64,000 nt of DNA, taken from the NCBI GenBank assembly GCA_032358255.1, contig JAULBX010001114.1, forward strand, positions 186,001 through 250,000. Direction: 5' to 3'. The translations under genes and the position numbers were made by a program. Shown here piece after piece: positions 1-11,261 of the stretch (positions are counted from its first letter, which is position 1; the number at the start of each line of letters is the position of its first letter). The notes under the pieces were generated by a model. It saw nothing but the letters and a program-made list of their open reading frames with translations, was not told where the DNA came from and ran no database searches. This DNA is from Heterotrichella gracilis (taxonomy: Eukaryota; Sar; Xanthophyceae; Tribonematales; Xanthonemataceae).

Positions 1-3000
1 AGGGGCCTGCGCCCCTGGTGAGGACCTCCAAGGGCCCCTCGGTGGCCCCCCAAAATCCCAGAAATGTGGTCCGAATTCGGCAGCCCAGCAAGAAGGAATT
101 CCAGGAACTGCACAGGGCGCTGCTGGCGTATGGGATCCCCAGGGATGGAGCCAATCCCGAGGTGAGCGGCGTGGGGATTGGGGGATGGAAGGGCATGTGT
201 AGGTCTTGCAGCAATGGATGCAGCTTTTCCCCCCAGCATATTGCTTGTGATGTGGAGAGCTGCGGCAGGTGCTCTGGTATTATGTTCAATCTCATCCATA
301 GGCCGCAGGGAGTTCACAATGCAATTATTTTCAATTTCGTATGTAGGCCGCAGGGAGTTCACAATGGCCTAGCAATGCAAAGCTTGTGCCATGGCCCTAC
401 TCCCTACCCCACACCCGCAGGGCGCCCCCCAGTGGCAGTGGCTGATCTCGCGTGCCCGCCTTGACCCCCGCCCCGACCACATTATTGGGGCAATGGTGGC
501 GGCGCTGGTGGAGGAGGCGGAGGGCCTGGTCAGTGCAGGGGTGGAGGCGGCCAAGAAGCGCAAGGGGTTGGTAAACACAGAGGTAGGGGATCTGAATGCA
601 GGGCTGAACCCAGAACCCTGAACAGGTCCCGGCCGTATCAACCGCAGCGGGGGAATTTAAGTGAAACATGGCCCTGCACTGCTTTCGGCAAGGTGGAGTT
701 CTTTTGTTGGTTGGGGTGTATCTCTCAAGACAGAAGTTTGCTCATTTCTCTAATAAACAGCTGTCTCGTATACTGGGCAAAGGGCAAAACACACCCCCCT
801 GCCCGCTCCCCAGGAGTCAACACCCGAGGCCCCGCCAGGCGAAGCAGTGCAGGGGTCCACAGGCGGGGGCGCCCTCCCCTTGCTTCGCCCCCCTGGCCTG
901 CTGACAGCTGTCACCGCCGTGAGGCTCAAGGACAGGCTGGCGCTACTCGACTGCCTTCGCCAGGCGGTGGCGCTGCTGGATGTGGACTGGGAGCAGGTGC
1001 GCAACCCTAAGGAACCCTAATAGAACCCTCATGGAAACCCTAGTGAAACCCTACTGGAAATCGTAAAGCACAGGCTGCTACTGGACTGCTTGAAATCCTA
1101 GCAAACCCTAACAAAACCATAGATTAAGCGTAGTGGGTGCCAAGGTACTTGCCAGTGGTGGGGCTGGAGACCTATATCAAAGCACGTGTTGACAATTTTT
1201 AAAAACCCTAGGGCAACCTTATGCAACCCTAGAAAGCGGTAGGCAACCCTGGTGCAAATCTAGGCTGGGAACATGTTTGTGAGTGCGTGGTGCGATATGG
1301 CTGTGTGTGTGCAGGGCGGTGTTGACCCAGGCGCCAACGTGCAGCAGATGCCCATGTGGTGGACCGGGTGCCACGACAGGTGGGTGCAAGGGTGGGAGGG
1401 GGGTGATATGGGACATGGGATGGTGAGCAGCATTTTGGCCGGGGGCGCATGGCAACAAGGGGTCGCATGTGATTGAATGTGGGGTCACATGTGATTGATT
1501 GTGGGGTTGCATGTGGTTGAGAGGTGGTATGTAAGGGAGGAATGTGTGATCGAGGGGCGCATGCGATCGTTGAGTTGCATCAGGGATGTACCACTGGAAC
1601 GTGTAACATGGTAGTACAGTAAGTTAGTTAATATTCCCTTATGATTAGGAAGCTAGTTTGCCGCTGGTTGCATGTGGTCGAGGGACGCATGTGGTCTGGG
1701 GTTGCCTGTGACCCCGGGGACGCTGCGCAGGGATTTGGTGCGCGGCGTGCTGCGGCACGGTGTGGGTGCATGGGCGGCGGTGCAGTCAGACCCCAGGCTC
1801 TCATTCCTTGCCACAGCCCAGCAGGCAGCGCGGAACCAGGTGGAGGGGGGTGGGGAGGGGGGTGCAGATGGGGTTGCAGAGGGGCAGGAGGAGGGGGGCG
1901 TGGCGGAGTCGACGCCCCCCACCGGTGATGGCGAGGTGGAGGGGGAGGGGGAGGGGGTGGCGCCCATGGAGGTGGACGGTGGGGGTGGTGAGGGGGGCGC
2001 GCCAGCAGGGGAGGGCGAGGAGGTGGAGCCGCCTGGGGAGGAAACCCCGCTCCCTGGGGCTCCAGCGCTGGGCGAGGGTGGGGATGAGGGTGGGGATGGG
2101 GGTGGGGATGGGGATGGGGATGAGGATGAAGGGGAGGATGCAGTGGGGGAAGACGGGGAGGAGGAGGGGCCAGGTGGCAAGGGGGGCACTGGGGAGGAAC
2201 CGCCTGTGAGAAAGTACAAGATTGGCGGGTGGGCCCCCCCTGGGCGCGTGGATAGCCCCCCTGGTGTGCTCCCCCTGCCCCGCCAGTGCATCAAGAGGCT
2301 GCGCCACCTTAGCCATGCGCTCAGGTGGGAACTNNNNNNNNNNNNNNNNNNNNNNNNNNNNNNNNNNNNNNNNNNNNNNNNNNNNNNNNNNNNNNNNNNN
2401 NNNNNNNNNNNNNNNNNNNNNNNNNNNNNNNNNCTAAACCCTAAACCTTAAACCCTAAACCCTAAAACGGTGCATCAAGAGGCTGCGCCACCTTAGCCAT
2501 GCGCTCAGGTGGGAACTCTAAACCCTAAACCTTAAACCCTAAACCCTAAAACGGTGCATCAAGAGGCTGCGCCACCTTAGCCATGCGCTCAGGTAAGTAG
2601 TCTGACCTCCCCTGTCTAGTCCTGCTAAAATGTACCCCATTCTGATTTGCTGTCCCCATTCAGTGCTTGCCCGTTGTACACGTGGTGTAACGGCGACCGT
2701 TGATGCTAAGTTGGCGGTCTAAACCTAGCCAAGTCTCTAAACCCTAACCGTGATGCTACCTCTAGCGGTGCCTAAACCCTACTTCCTAGATCTCACCCTC
2801 ATCTGCCTCACCCCGCCCACCATCCAAGCACCTGCATCCTGATTCTCACCCACCCCCCACCCCCCACTCACCTGCACCCTAGACGTCACCCCAACCCACA
2901 CACCCCACCCCCCACCCCACCCGCAGGCGCCTGGTGAAAGCCCGCCTGAAGCACATCCACAGGCAGCGCGCACCCCGCACAGTCGGCAAGAGGGAGGTGC

Positions 3001-3209
3001 CGACAGCGGAACCAACCCTGCTCAAACCTATGGTGGATTTCGTGGTGGCGGCAGCGGGGGGTGGGGGGGAGGGACTGGGGGAAGTCCTGCTCACTGTGGT
3101 GGAGGCAGGGGGGGCTGCCTGCACGCCTGCAACAGGGGAGGGGGCTGCCAGCCAACCTGCAACAGGGGAGGAGGGGAGTGGAGGAGGGGGAGAAACCCCT
3201 CAAGAGTAG
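1..3209 (+). CDS. CHD-type chromatin remodeller, C-terminal part (5' end outside window)
   Basis: Partial gene entering from the left edge. Phase-consistent exons are 1-161, 421-570, 814-996, 1315-1379, 1731-2324 and 2927-3209 (TAG). The first two exons give PSKKEFQELHRALLAYGI followed by QWQWLISRARLDPRPD, resembling the SANT/SLIDE-like region of CHD6-9 proteins (WSKREEADFYRVVSTFG... in CHD7). Next comes MPMWWTGCHDRDLVRGVLRH plus GVGAWAAVQSDPRLSF, the WW-CHD-LL-G-xxHG-DPxLSF signature of the same family. About 100 residues of Glu/Gly/Asp-rich low-complexity sequence follow, then RQCIKRLRHLSHALR and a basic helix. The chromodomains and helicase motor would lie upstream. An exon could be missing between 996 and 1315, where intron-like sequence near 1150-1185 also reads open. 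The donor at 2324 (CAG|GTGGGA) is weaker than the copy at 2592 (CAG|GTAAGT), but reading on from the first copy meets a stop inside the telomere-like spacer. Family assignment is from motifs only; subclass is inferred. Confidence 0.72.
299..366 (+). repeat. Intronic direct repeat (45-bp period)
   Basis: The stretch TAGGCCGCAGGGAGTTCACA occurs at 299-318 and again at 344-363, in the intron between the first two CHD exons. Similar TTTCAAT-rich sequence lies between. It is a small tandem duplication with an AG just inside each copy. Confidence 0.8.
2287..2592 (+). repeat. 84-bp tandem array copying a CHD exon end with telomere-like spacers
   Basis: The exon end beginning TGCATCAAGAGGCTGCGCCA occurs at 2287, 2471 and 2555. 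Between copies lies a spacer of CCCTAAA/CCTTAAA units (2434-2468 and 2518-2552). The period between copies 2 and 3 is exactly 84 bp. Copies 1 and 2 are 184 bp apart, which is 84 plus the 100 Ns. Copy 1 is preceded by coding sequence, copies 2 and 3 by the telomere-like spacer. All copies end in CAGGT, so each carries a potential donor. Confidence 0.9.
2334..2433. other. Assembly gap (100 N)
   Basis: Exactly 100 Ns, a conventional placeholder of unknown length. It falls on the boundary of an 84-bp repeat unit, so the assembler most likely broke on a longer copy number of that repeat. Confidence 0.97.
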
Positions 3210-3988
3210 GGCATAGCTTGGAAAGTGGGTTCATCCAGGTGTTGATGGATGATGTGAGGGAATGGGGCTGGTGGGTGGCGAGTGGATGGCGGGGGCCACA
3301 TGGCAGCTGGAACGTGTTTGTCAGCTCATGGTGGGGGGTGGGGGCGTGTGTAAAGTTTTGCAGGGGTTGAGAAGGGACACATGTCCCCTGTGTGGGTTGT
3401 GCTGGGGACAGACCGAGCTGTGCTGGGTTATATGATACCCTTGCTAAGGGTTTAGCTGAACCCTAGGGGTGACCATGGTTGAGCGCATGTGCAGCGGATA
3501 TCAAGCGAAGCTGTTGAGGGTTTGGGTTTAATTGGAACTTGAGTGGGGCATTTCAGTGGCCTGCTTGCACGTACAGTAGTACCATGCTGCATGCCTCAAT
3601 GTTGCGATTAGGCAGCTATTGGACGACTAGCCAGGGCACCCAGTACAATAACGTATGGAGAAAGAAAGGCATGGCATGTTTACAGGGCACAACTCACCTC
3701 GTACCGTTAGTAGTGCAACACTCACCCACAATGCTGGCGTCAAGGAGCATAGCAGGTGCAATGTGGCACCACTCCTGCCTGTGAAGGGGTAGTGCAGCAA
3801 TAAAACGCCCCCGTGGCAGCCCCGTGCTGAAAGGTCCAAAAATTGCCAAGGGTTTTTTTAGGCTCCTGTACGGTCTAAGGCTCGCACCAGCAACGCAAAA
3901 GCGCTTAAGCAACCCCGAGCTGCTTTGAAGGCGTTGATCCTTCTGGCTTGTGCGTGTGACGTTGCGTGAAGTCCGGCCCAGTCCCGCC
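3210..3988. other. Intergenic: CHD 3' UTR and formamidase promoter region
   Basis: Holds the presumed CHD 3' UTR with TGTAA at 3349 and the upstream region of the formamidase gene. I see no further coding exon, RNA gene or mobile element. Confidence 0.6.
3349..3353 (+). terminator. TGTAA poly(A)-type signal of the CHD gene
   Basis: TGTAA, the usual chlorophyte polyadenylation signal, lies 140 nt after the CHD stop codon. Position and family habit support it, but a five-base match is weak on its own. Confidence 0.4.
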
Positions 3989-6900
3989 ATGCCGCCCAAC
4001 ACTCCCATTCCGTTGATCACGGTAGATATCAAGAAAGGAGCTTTGGAGCAGGAGAAGCCGCTGCATAACCGATGGCACCCAGACATACCGCCGGTGAGTG
4101 CCGCCGGTGTTGGGATATGGTGGGCATCCGCGGTTGTATAGGTTGTATCGCGGTGTGCGATGCATGCATGCATATGCCACACTGGTTTACCCTTCTGCTC
4201 ACCTCTCCTGCATGTGATCCTGCTATCCCTCTCCATGGTTGTTTCATGATCTCCCGTTCACGAAGGGGCACCCCGGCATGAAGCGACATCGCACTCAAAC
4301 CTTTGGCACACAAGCATCGGCAGTACACGCAAGTGTGTGGGGTCGAAAACAAGCACCACCGCGGCCCACAAACCACAAACACTTGCAAAGAAAGGTTATC
4401 GAACCACGACCTGATCGCATCTTTGTTCGCAGGTCGCGACGGTGAAGGAGGGTGACCTGTTTCGGGTGGAGACGGTGGACTGGACCGGGGGGCAGATCGC
4501 AGACAATGATGACGCGTCCGATGTCAAGACGGTGGACCTAAAGCAGGTTTGAACCCCTGGCTGGAAAGCGCGTGGGAACCTTTTTAAAAGTGTGGCGCAG
4601 CTATGGTCGTGTGGACGTCAGCAGAGCAAGGGCTACGGTCGTGGTCTGACATGTGTGCTGGCCAACCCTAGCTAGGGGCCAGGCCTGCCCAAACCTTTGC
4701 ACCAGCAAGGGGTCTCCCAAGTGTACTGTATTAGCCCGTATACCTGTAATCACCTGCATATCTCTCTGTGCAACCCCTTTCAACCGCTGCCCACCACCAC
4801 CACCACCCACCTCCACCACCACTACCACCACCATTGCCACCACCACCCACCACCCACCATTACCACCCACCACCCCGCAGGTCCATTACCTGAGCGGCCC
4901 AATCCGCGTGCTTGACCCCGAGGGTGCGCCTGCCTTGCCTGGTGACCTGCTGGTGGTGGAGATAAGCAACCTGGGGGCGCTGCCAGGTGCGGGAGGGAAA
5001 CCCTAAAACGCCAAACTGGAACCCTAACACTGTGAACTTGGAACACCTAGTATGTACAACGAGAGTGGGCAGGCGGCATTGTACACAAATTTTATGCTAA
5101 AAACCGGTGTTTGTACCAGCGTGCAAGCCAACTTAGGGTGGGCGGACGGTATGTACCATGTTTGGTGGACAATGTCGACATTTTCATGTCCCGTTTCCAT
5201 ACCCACCCGCAACCCTGAACCCACACCAAAATGTACCAGCCCAGAGGTGTATAGACACTGTCACTGGGCAGGCTGTTTTAAACCTCTGGTGAACCCCTTG
5301 CGTGACCTGCGATTGCAGGCGACGAGTGGGGCTTCACCGGCACATTCGACCGAGAGAACGGGGGCGGCTTCCTCACCGACCACTTCCCTTGTGCCACCAA
5401 GGCGGTGTGGCACTTTGACGGAATCTTCGCATCCTCGCGCCACATCCCCGGGGTGAGGTTCCCCGGCCTCATCCACCCGGGACTGATCGGCACAGCACCC
5501 TCCCACGAGCTTTTGAACATCTGGAACACCAGGGAGAGGGCGCTGGTGGACGGTGGGCCGGATGCGGTGACCTTGGGCGGGGTGCTGCACACGCGGCCAC
5601 TGGGTGAGTCGCCATCGCATGAAACCCTAAATCCTTGGGGGCAAACCTCACATCTGATGGGTGAAACTTCTAGTGGTGTTAGGTGCTTGCCGGCTGCGAG
5701 GGGTGGGTTTTTAGTGGTTGGGCCGGATGCGGTGACCCTTGCGGGGTGTTGCACAAACGCCTACTGGGTGAGTCGCCACCTAGAACCCTGGCAGGGACAT
5801 TCTAGAACGCTGCCTGTTGCCCATGGCACCACACTCACCCACGCATACTGCCTACCTCAAAACCCCTGTATATACCATTAACTCATTTTCATAGACCCCC
5901 ACCATATTTTAATTATATTCTTTGTTTATTTTCACAATCCCCCATCCACAGCCACCCTACCTCAGCCTGAGGGCGCCTGCCTAGGCCTCATCCCCACGGG
6001 GACTCCGGAATGGGATTCTGTGGCGAGCGAAGCCGCTCGCACAGTCCCTGGGAGGGAGAACGGCGGCAACTGCGACATCAAAAACCTGACCAAGGGGTGT
6101 AAAGTGTACTTCCCGGTGTTCGTGGAGGGCGCCAATTTGAGCATGGGGGATATGCACTTTTCTCAGGGGGACGGGGAGGTTTCCTTCTGCGGGGCGATTG
6201 AGATGAGCGGGTTCTTGGAGCTCAAGTGAGTGGTGGGGGGCGAGAATTGGGTAGGAATGGAGAAAAGTAAAAGCCTGAGCATTTGATCCATCAAATTTCA
6301 AACGCACGTCATAATGACGTCGTCATTACAGGGGGGCATATGCGGAGAGGGCATATGACTGGCAGGGGTCATGTATGCATGGGGCCTCAATATCCGTTAT
6401 TAGCACCTGAACACCTGAAAACAGCAGCAGTATTGGCAGCCATGGAACTTAATTGCATGGTTGGCGAGCTGTCTGTGGTAATAACATGGAACATAGGGTC
6501 CTAGATCGCCATCCCAATCCACTAAAATCAACCTCCCATTGCCCCTCCCAGGTGCGAGATCATCCGAGGGGGTATGGAGAAATACCTGACCCCCATGGGC
6601 CCCACCAAGCTGCACGTCAACCCCATCTTCGAGATTTCACCCCTGGAGCCCCGCTTCTCGGAATGGCTTGTATTTGAGGGCATCTCGGTGGATGAGGCTG
6701 GCCGGCAGCACTTTCTGGACGCCTCTGTGGCCTACAAGCGGGCGGTGCTGAATGCGATTGACTACCTGTCCAAGTTTGGGTACACCAAGGAGCAGGTGGG
6801 TGTAGGGTTGAGGGCTGCTTAGGGTTTAGGGTTAAGGATTATGGGTACAGCAAGGAGCAGGTGGGTCAGGGTTTAGGGATGTTTAGGGTTTAGGGGATAG

Positions 6901-7772
6901 GATTTTGGTACAGCAAGGAGCAAGGAGGTGGGTGCACTACATGTGCCTAACGTGATGGGGGGTGCGATGTGGTAAGGGCACGGAGGTTGCAATGGAGGTT
7001 GCAATGCGTTTAAGGGACGCATGGTGTGGAATGGCAAGGATGATTGGGGCGCCATGTGATGGCAGAAATTCATGGTGTACCTGTTAAAATTGGGGTTGAT
7101 TGAAGCTAGCTTAGGGCTGTAAATGTGACAATAGGGTGCGGGTTTTGCCACAGCCTGCTGTCTATGAACCCAATAAACTGTATTGCTCAACTTCATACAT
7201 CACCAGGCCTGCATCATGCATTATAAACCCCCTTGTGTTAATCCCGCACACCTCCCCATCCCTGCAGATCTACCTGCTGCTGTCCTGCTGCCCCTGCGAG
7301 GGGCGCATCTCGGGGATTGTGGACATCCCCAACGCAGTGGCCACGCTCGCAATACCCGTGGCGATATTCGACCAGGTGTGCTTCACTATGTGTGCCACGT
7401 AGACCATGTGCAATGTGGGTAGGGGAAACAGTGGACAGAATGGCATTGCCCTTCCCTTCGCTAAATCCTCTTAGCCCACGCGCCTGTTCAAGGACAGGCT
7501 GCGTAGATATCTAGTTATTTGTTTATATTCATTTGTGCAATGGCAAGCAGCAAAAACAAAGGTCAATGAACATGCCCCACGTAGTGTTCTCCCCCTTGTG
7601 TTCCTACCCCTCCGCACATGGTCACCCCACCCACCTCCCCTACCTGCAGGACGTGCGCCCCAAGAAGGGCGGCCCCCCCACCGGTGTGCAGCTGGTGCTG
7701 CGGGGTGATGTATGCAAATGCACGTACGACGGCACTCAGCCTCGCACACGCAACCCGGCACTGGATGCATGA
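3989..7772 (+). CDS. Formamidase/acetamidase (FmdA/AmdA family)
   Basis: Hydrolyses formamide (or small amides) to the acid plus ammonia; probably cytosolic nitrogen scavenging. Eight exons: 3989-4093, 4433-4546, 4881-4986, 5319-5603, 5952-6225, 6552-6795, 7268-7375 and 7650-7772, with consistent phases. Family motifs in order: EKPLHNRWHPDIPP near the N terminus, HPGLIGTAPS in exon 4, GGNCDIKNLTKG and GDMHFSQGDGEVSFCG in exon 5, YLTPMGPTKLHVNP and FGYTKEQ in exon 6, and DVRPKKGGPPTG at the C terminus. The start at 3989 is chosen because MPPNTPIPLITVDIKK matches where the family begins; an earlier in-frame non-ATG extension is not needed. The last 20 or so codons (to TGA at 7772) do not look conserved, so the final exon end is the least certain part. 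No transit peptide is evident. Substrate preference (formamide versus acetamide) cannot be told from sequence by eye. Confidence 0.88.
5720..5780 (+). repeat. Echo of formamidase exon 4 end
   Basis: Diverged copy of 5555-5615, 165 bp further on and inside the following intron. It includes GGGCCGGATGCGGTGACC and a duplicate donor CTGGGTGAGTCGCCA. CCCTAAA-like sequence (AAACCCTAAATC) lies just after the original. Confidence 0.85.
6843..6933 (+). repeat. Two echoes of formamidase exon 6 end with telomere-like spacers
   Basis: The exon end GGGTACACCAAGGAGCAG|GTGGGT (6778-6801) is repeated at 6843-6866 with a nearly identical donor, and again, more diverged, at 6906-6933. AGGGTTTAGGG-like tracts fill the spaces between copies. 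Confidence 0.85.
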
Positions 7773-8306
7773 GCGGGTGGCGTGCCCTGGGGTACAGCGC
7801 AACCCGTGGATCATCCGGGCCACCTCCATCATGGGCAAACTGTCCAGACAACAGATGATGTCAACTTGCCAACTCCAAGTTGGCTGACTCAGAGCTAAAA
7901 ATTGATTTCATTTACTAGGGGCAGGCGGCAACTTGCAATGATTGAATTTTCCACCAAACTGCTATTCAACTCGTGATAACATGCTATCTATCATGTCTTG
8001 GCTGATGTATATATGCCTCAAGGCGGTTGCCGGAAATTTGCCAAAACGATTATTCCTTAATGGCATTTGGACTCCTAGATGTGACCCATCGCTATCAGTG
8101 GTTCAGGATTAATACCACGCGTGCATACACTCCGTGCTTTTTGCCTCAGCGGACTGCCAGTGGGTGCAGAGCACCATTGCCTCGGTGTGCTAGTAGCTGA
8201 ACCCGAATGGCAGCTAGTAGCATCCCAGCTGGCAGCAAGATTTTGCCGCAGCGGAAAACTAGACCCTAAACCCTAAGCAGTTCAACTTCTTCAAGACAAT
8301 CAGCCT

Positions 8307-8311
8307 TGTAA
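8307..8311 (+). terminator. TGTAA signal, formamidase 3' UTR
   Basis: Lies 535 nt after the formamidase stop, the most likely signal before the opposing RPL10 transcript. Weak on its own. Confidence 0.3.
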
Positions 8312-8389
8312 GGGCCAGCATGCACATGTGCTTTTGGTGCCAGTGGACTGACTGGAATGTCTCAAAGTTGAGTGGAGTCAGGTCATGTG

Positions 8390-8394
8390 TTACA
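8390..8394 (-). terminator. TGTAA signal, RPL10 3' UTR
   Basis: TTACA on the plus strand reads TGTAA on the RPL10 strand, about 155 nt past its stop codon. Another occurrence lies closer, at 8496-8500. Confidence 0.35.
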
Positions 8395-8546
8395 GGCTTG
8401 TAGAGGCACATGGCCATCGACAACTACAGTAGCGACAGATGGCGCCACCACATCAATCAGGAGGTGCGCCATGTGCGCTAGGAGCTAGCACCGCGTTACA
8501 CGCCCCCCCCTCCCCTGCCCAGCAGCAGCCCCCCTTGGCGGGGCGC

Positions 8547-10938
8547 CTACACGTGCACTGGGGTGGAGTTGATGCGGGCTGCGATCTCAAAGATCTCGCC
8601 TGGCTGGCGCTTGGCAAGGGGGCCCTTGTTGTCCAAGATCTACAAGGGAGGGGAGGGGTGGGGTGAGGGGTCAGTACAATGGGGCGCACAACGGTGGGGT
8701 GCTGGACGTGCATGAACGGGATGCATGTGTGTGGGAATTTCACTGTTGCGACTGTTGCGGGGGTTCCAAATATCATACTTGTGCTGCTGTACCCCCACAG
8801 AAGTTATGCCAAGAACATAAAAGGCTGCGCAGTGACGCCAGGTGCTCATGCACAATGCCACAGCCAGCCAGCATGCATTTGGCAGCATGCAGTACTGCTG
8901 CTTAAGCAGACAGACCCTACCCCGTGCAGCCACCCGCTAAACACCCCACCCCCACCCCATGCCCGTGCTTATTTCAAAGACGTACATGCGTGCGGGTACC
9001 CTATGCTGGTGCAGGGGTTCTGTGTTGTACATGCAGGAGCATGGCCCCTTTCTTGCAGTACTACCCCAAGGGTACTAGTACCCCACCGCCCTAGCCTAGG
9101 GTTAGTTGCCACTCACCCGTGCCACCACGCCGTCGTTGACCAGGCGCCCCTCGCGCTTCCACGCCAGGTAGTCGTCGCGCAGGTAGGGGGTGAAGCCCCT
9201 GGGGAGGAAAGGAGAAGGGGGGGTCAGCTCATGTGTGTGCATGGTAGTGCTGCGCGGTGTGGAGCAGAAATGTGCTAAGCTGGCAGTCGGCAAGTCCCGG
9301 CAAAGAAATTGGGACATGCAAAGCTATGCCAGGGGATACTGGGAATTTCGTGAGTGCCCCTCCCAATCTTCTTCCCATGCGCCCCATCCCGCAGGCAAGT
9401 GACCCACCAGGCCCACACGCCCACCAAAAGACAACCCACTGCCACTGCACTGCCACTGCATGCGCGCCGTTCCCAGCGTATGGTAGTACGGCCGCTATGC
9501 CGCTTATGGTAAAAAGCACGTTGATGGGCGTGCTCGTGATAGAAGAAGCGGCACTTGAGCGCGCTGTCCTGTCCCCATCTGTTTCCGCTACCCCCTGTCC
9601 CAGAACCCCAACCACGTTGTTGCCCCCACAGCCACCAGGTGCTAACCTGGCTTTTCTGGCATGCCTATAACCAAAAAGCTGACTGCCCCACTCACCAGTT
9701 CCTGCTGGCCACGATCTTCTGCCTGCCTGGGAACTTGAACTTGGCGCGGCGCAGCGCCTCGGTGGCCATCGCCTGGTGGGTGTCCTTGCACCTCACAGAC
9801 AGCAGGATCTGGCCGATGGACACGCGCGCGCAGGTGCCCAGGGGCTTGCCGAAGGCTCCGCGCATGCCCGTCTGCAGCCTATCCGCCCCAGCGCAGGAAA
9901 GCATCTTGTTGATGCGCAGCACGTGGAAGGGGTGCACCCTCACGCGCAGGTGGAAGGTGTCCTTGCCCGCGTTCTTGACCATGTACTTGTTGCAGGCAAT
10001 GCGGGCGGCCTCCAGCGCCTCGGAGGAGATGTTTTCCTTCTCCCAACTGCAGGGAAGCCGTGAAGTGAGCAACATGAGCAGGATGAAATATTGAGCCCTC
10101 GCAAAACCCTGGGCTGAGCCTTGCGAAACCCTGGTATCGGCCTCCCAACCTTCCACGATAAGTTTCTACAAGACCTAGAGGTAAACTCGCCTATGTATTT
10201 CAAGCGGCCCTTGTTCATGATGAGGCGGGATGCCATGAGCGAGCAGTGCACTGCAGACAGCTGTACGAATAGGTGATAGGGCGGAGATATGCAAACGGAG
10301 GTGTCCAATGCTGAGTAGCCAGCTGTACTGTTTTCTCAACCACTCCTTCGGTTGTGCATGCATGGATGCTGGAGAAGTTTTGGTGAAATGGAAGGGTCCC
10401 AGGCCAGCCCATGCATCACATCAAGGCCATACGTGAAGGCCCCTTCCCAGGATATAAATCCCAACACAAGGCTGTTGCTTCCCCCAAAAAGAGGGCCCAA
10501 GCCTTGATAGTTTTCGCTGATATACCCAAACCCACTTGAACACTCTCCTCTCCACTGCACCCCATGACGTCCGCTGCTTTGTAAAGCAAGCCTCCAAGGT
10601 AGTTTTCCATACCTGATCAGGTGGATGCAGAAGGGGTAGACGTCCACCTGTGCCCTCTTTGCGCCCACATCGTAGATGCGGATTTTGGGGTCTGGCACAC
10701 CACGGCAGAACCGTGACTTGGGGTAGGGCTTGTTCTTAATCTGCCTATAGCACCTCGCTGGACCTGCGCAAGTGGTGCAAACAGAACAGTTGTCAGGCAG
10801 GGCTGTGGAGGGCTCAACTCGTTGGTTGGGGTGGGAGGTGCAAGGTTTGCGGAGCTATGGGGGTGCATTATGGCTGCGGCGGCGTCATGGGCTGCGCAGG
10901 ATGCGGGTGGGGAGGGTGGGACACTTACGGCGACCCAT
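8547..10938 (-). CDS. RPL10: 60S ribosomal protein L10 (uL16)
   Basis: Cytosolic large-subunit protein needed for 60S maturation and subunit joining. Five exons on the minus strand: 10938-10929, 10763-10613, 10046-9696, 9198-9117 and 8639-8547, totalling 228 codons plus TAG; the family is usually about 215-220. The first coding exon is only 10 nt (ATGGGTCGCC), giving MGRRPARCYR across the splice. Signatures visible: [76 protein letters not shown] and [16 protein letters not shown]. The C terminus ([13 protein letters not shown]...) carries the family GPLAxRQPG motif but then diverges. The loop after VYPFCIHLI (SWEKENI) replaces the usual VSDEYEQL. All phases are consistent. Introns of 165-566 nt show no snoRNA I could recognise. 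Confidence 0.96.
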
Positions 10939-11090
10939 CTTGGCCCACTGCTCCCTCCAACGGGTTCCAGTAATCCTCTGAAGAGAACGATTGCGTCGGC
11001 GGCTGGAGCTTATAGAGCTCTGGGGAAAGTTCGCAGCTGCCCGCCAGCCCCACTCCCCCGTTTGTAGAGGATTATGATTCGTTTTGCCCT

Positions 11091-11099
11091 TTTCCCGCC
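11091..11099 (+). promoter_or_regulatory. E2F-like motif TTTCCCGCC upstream of RPL10
   Basis: Exact match to the E2F/DP consensus, about 153 nt upstream of the RPL10 start codon. E2F sites are palindrome-like and work in either orientation. A nine-base match can occur by chance; function is inferred. Confidence 0.3.
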
Positions 11100-11217
11100 A
11101 AATTGGGCAGGGAGAGGGGTGCAAAATCACGCCCCCGCCAAGCAAAAGACCCCAGAGGAAACCCTTGACAGCCCCTTGGTGCAGAAAAATTCACCGAATC
11201 CGGGCAAACTTACTGGG

Positions 11218-11261
11218 AAAGCGTATATACGGTATATGGGCGTATACCGTATATACGCTTT
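11218..11261. repeat. Perfect 19-bp inverted repeat, 6-nt loop
   Basis: The left arm AAAGCGTATATACGGTATA (11218-11236) is perfectly complementary to the right arm at 11243-11261, around TGGGCG. It lies 280-323 nt upstream of the RPL10 ATG. Confidence 0.95.

Larger units (their letters stand above)
7773..8546. other. Convergent intergenic region between formamidase and RPL10
   Basis: Both neighbours end here. Candidate poly(A) signals point toward each other: TGTAA at 8307-8311 (+, formamidase) and at 8390-8394 on the minus strand (RPL10). No other gene is visible. Confidence 0.55.

Noticed and set aside
1653-2294. Minus-strand open frame rich in Pro/Ser
   Set aside because: It is the antisense of the Glu/Gly-rich CHD exon; composition alone keeps it open.
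2434-2468. True chromosome end
   Set aside because: Telomere-like units here are short, interstitial and inside genes, with coding sequence on both sides.
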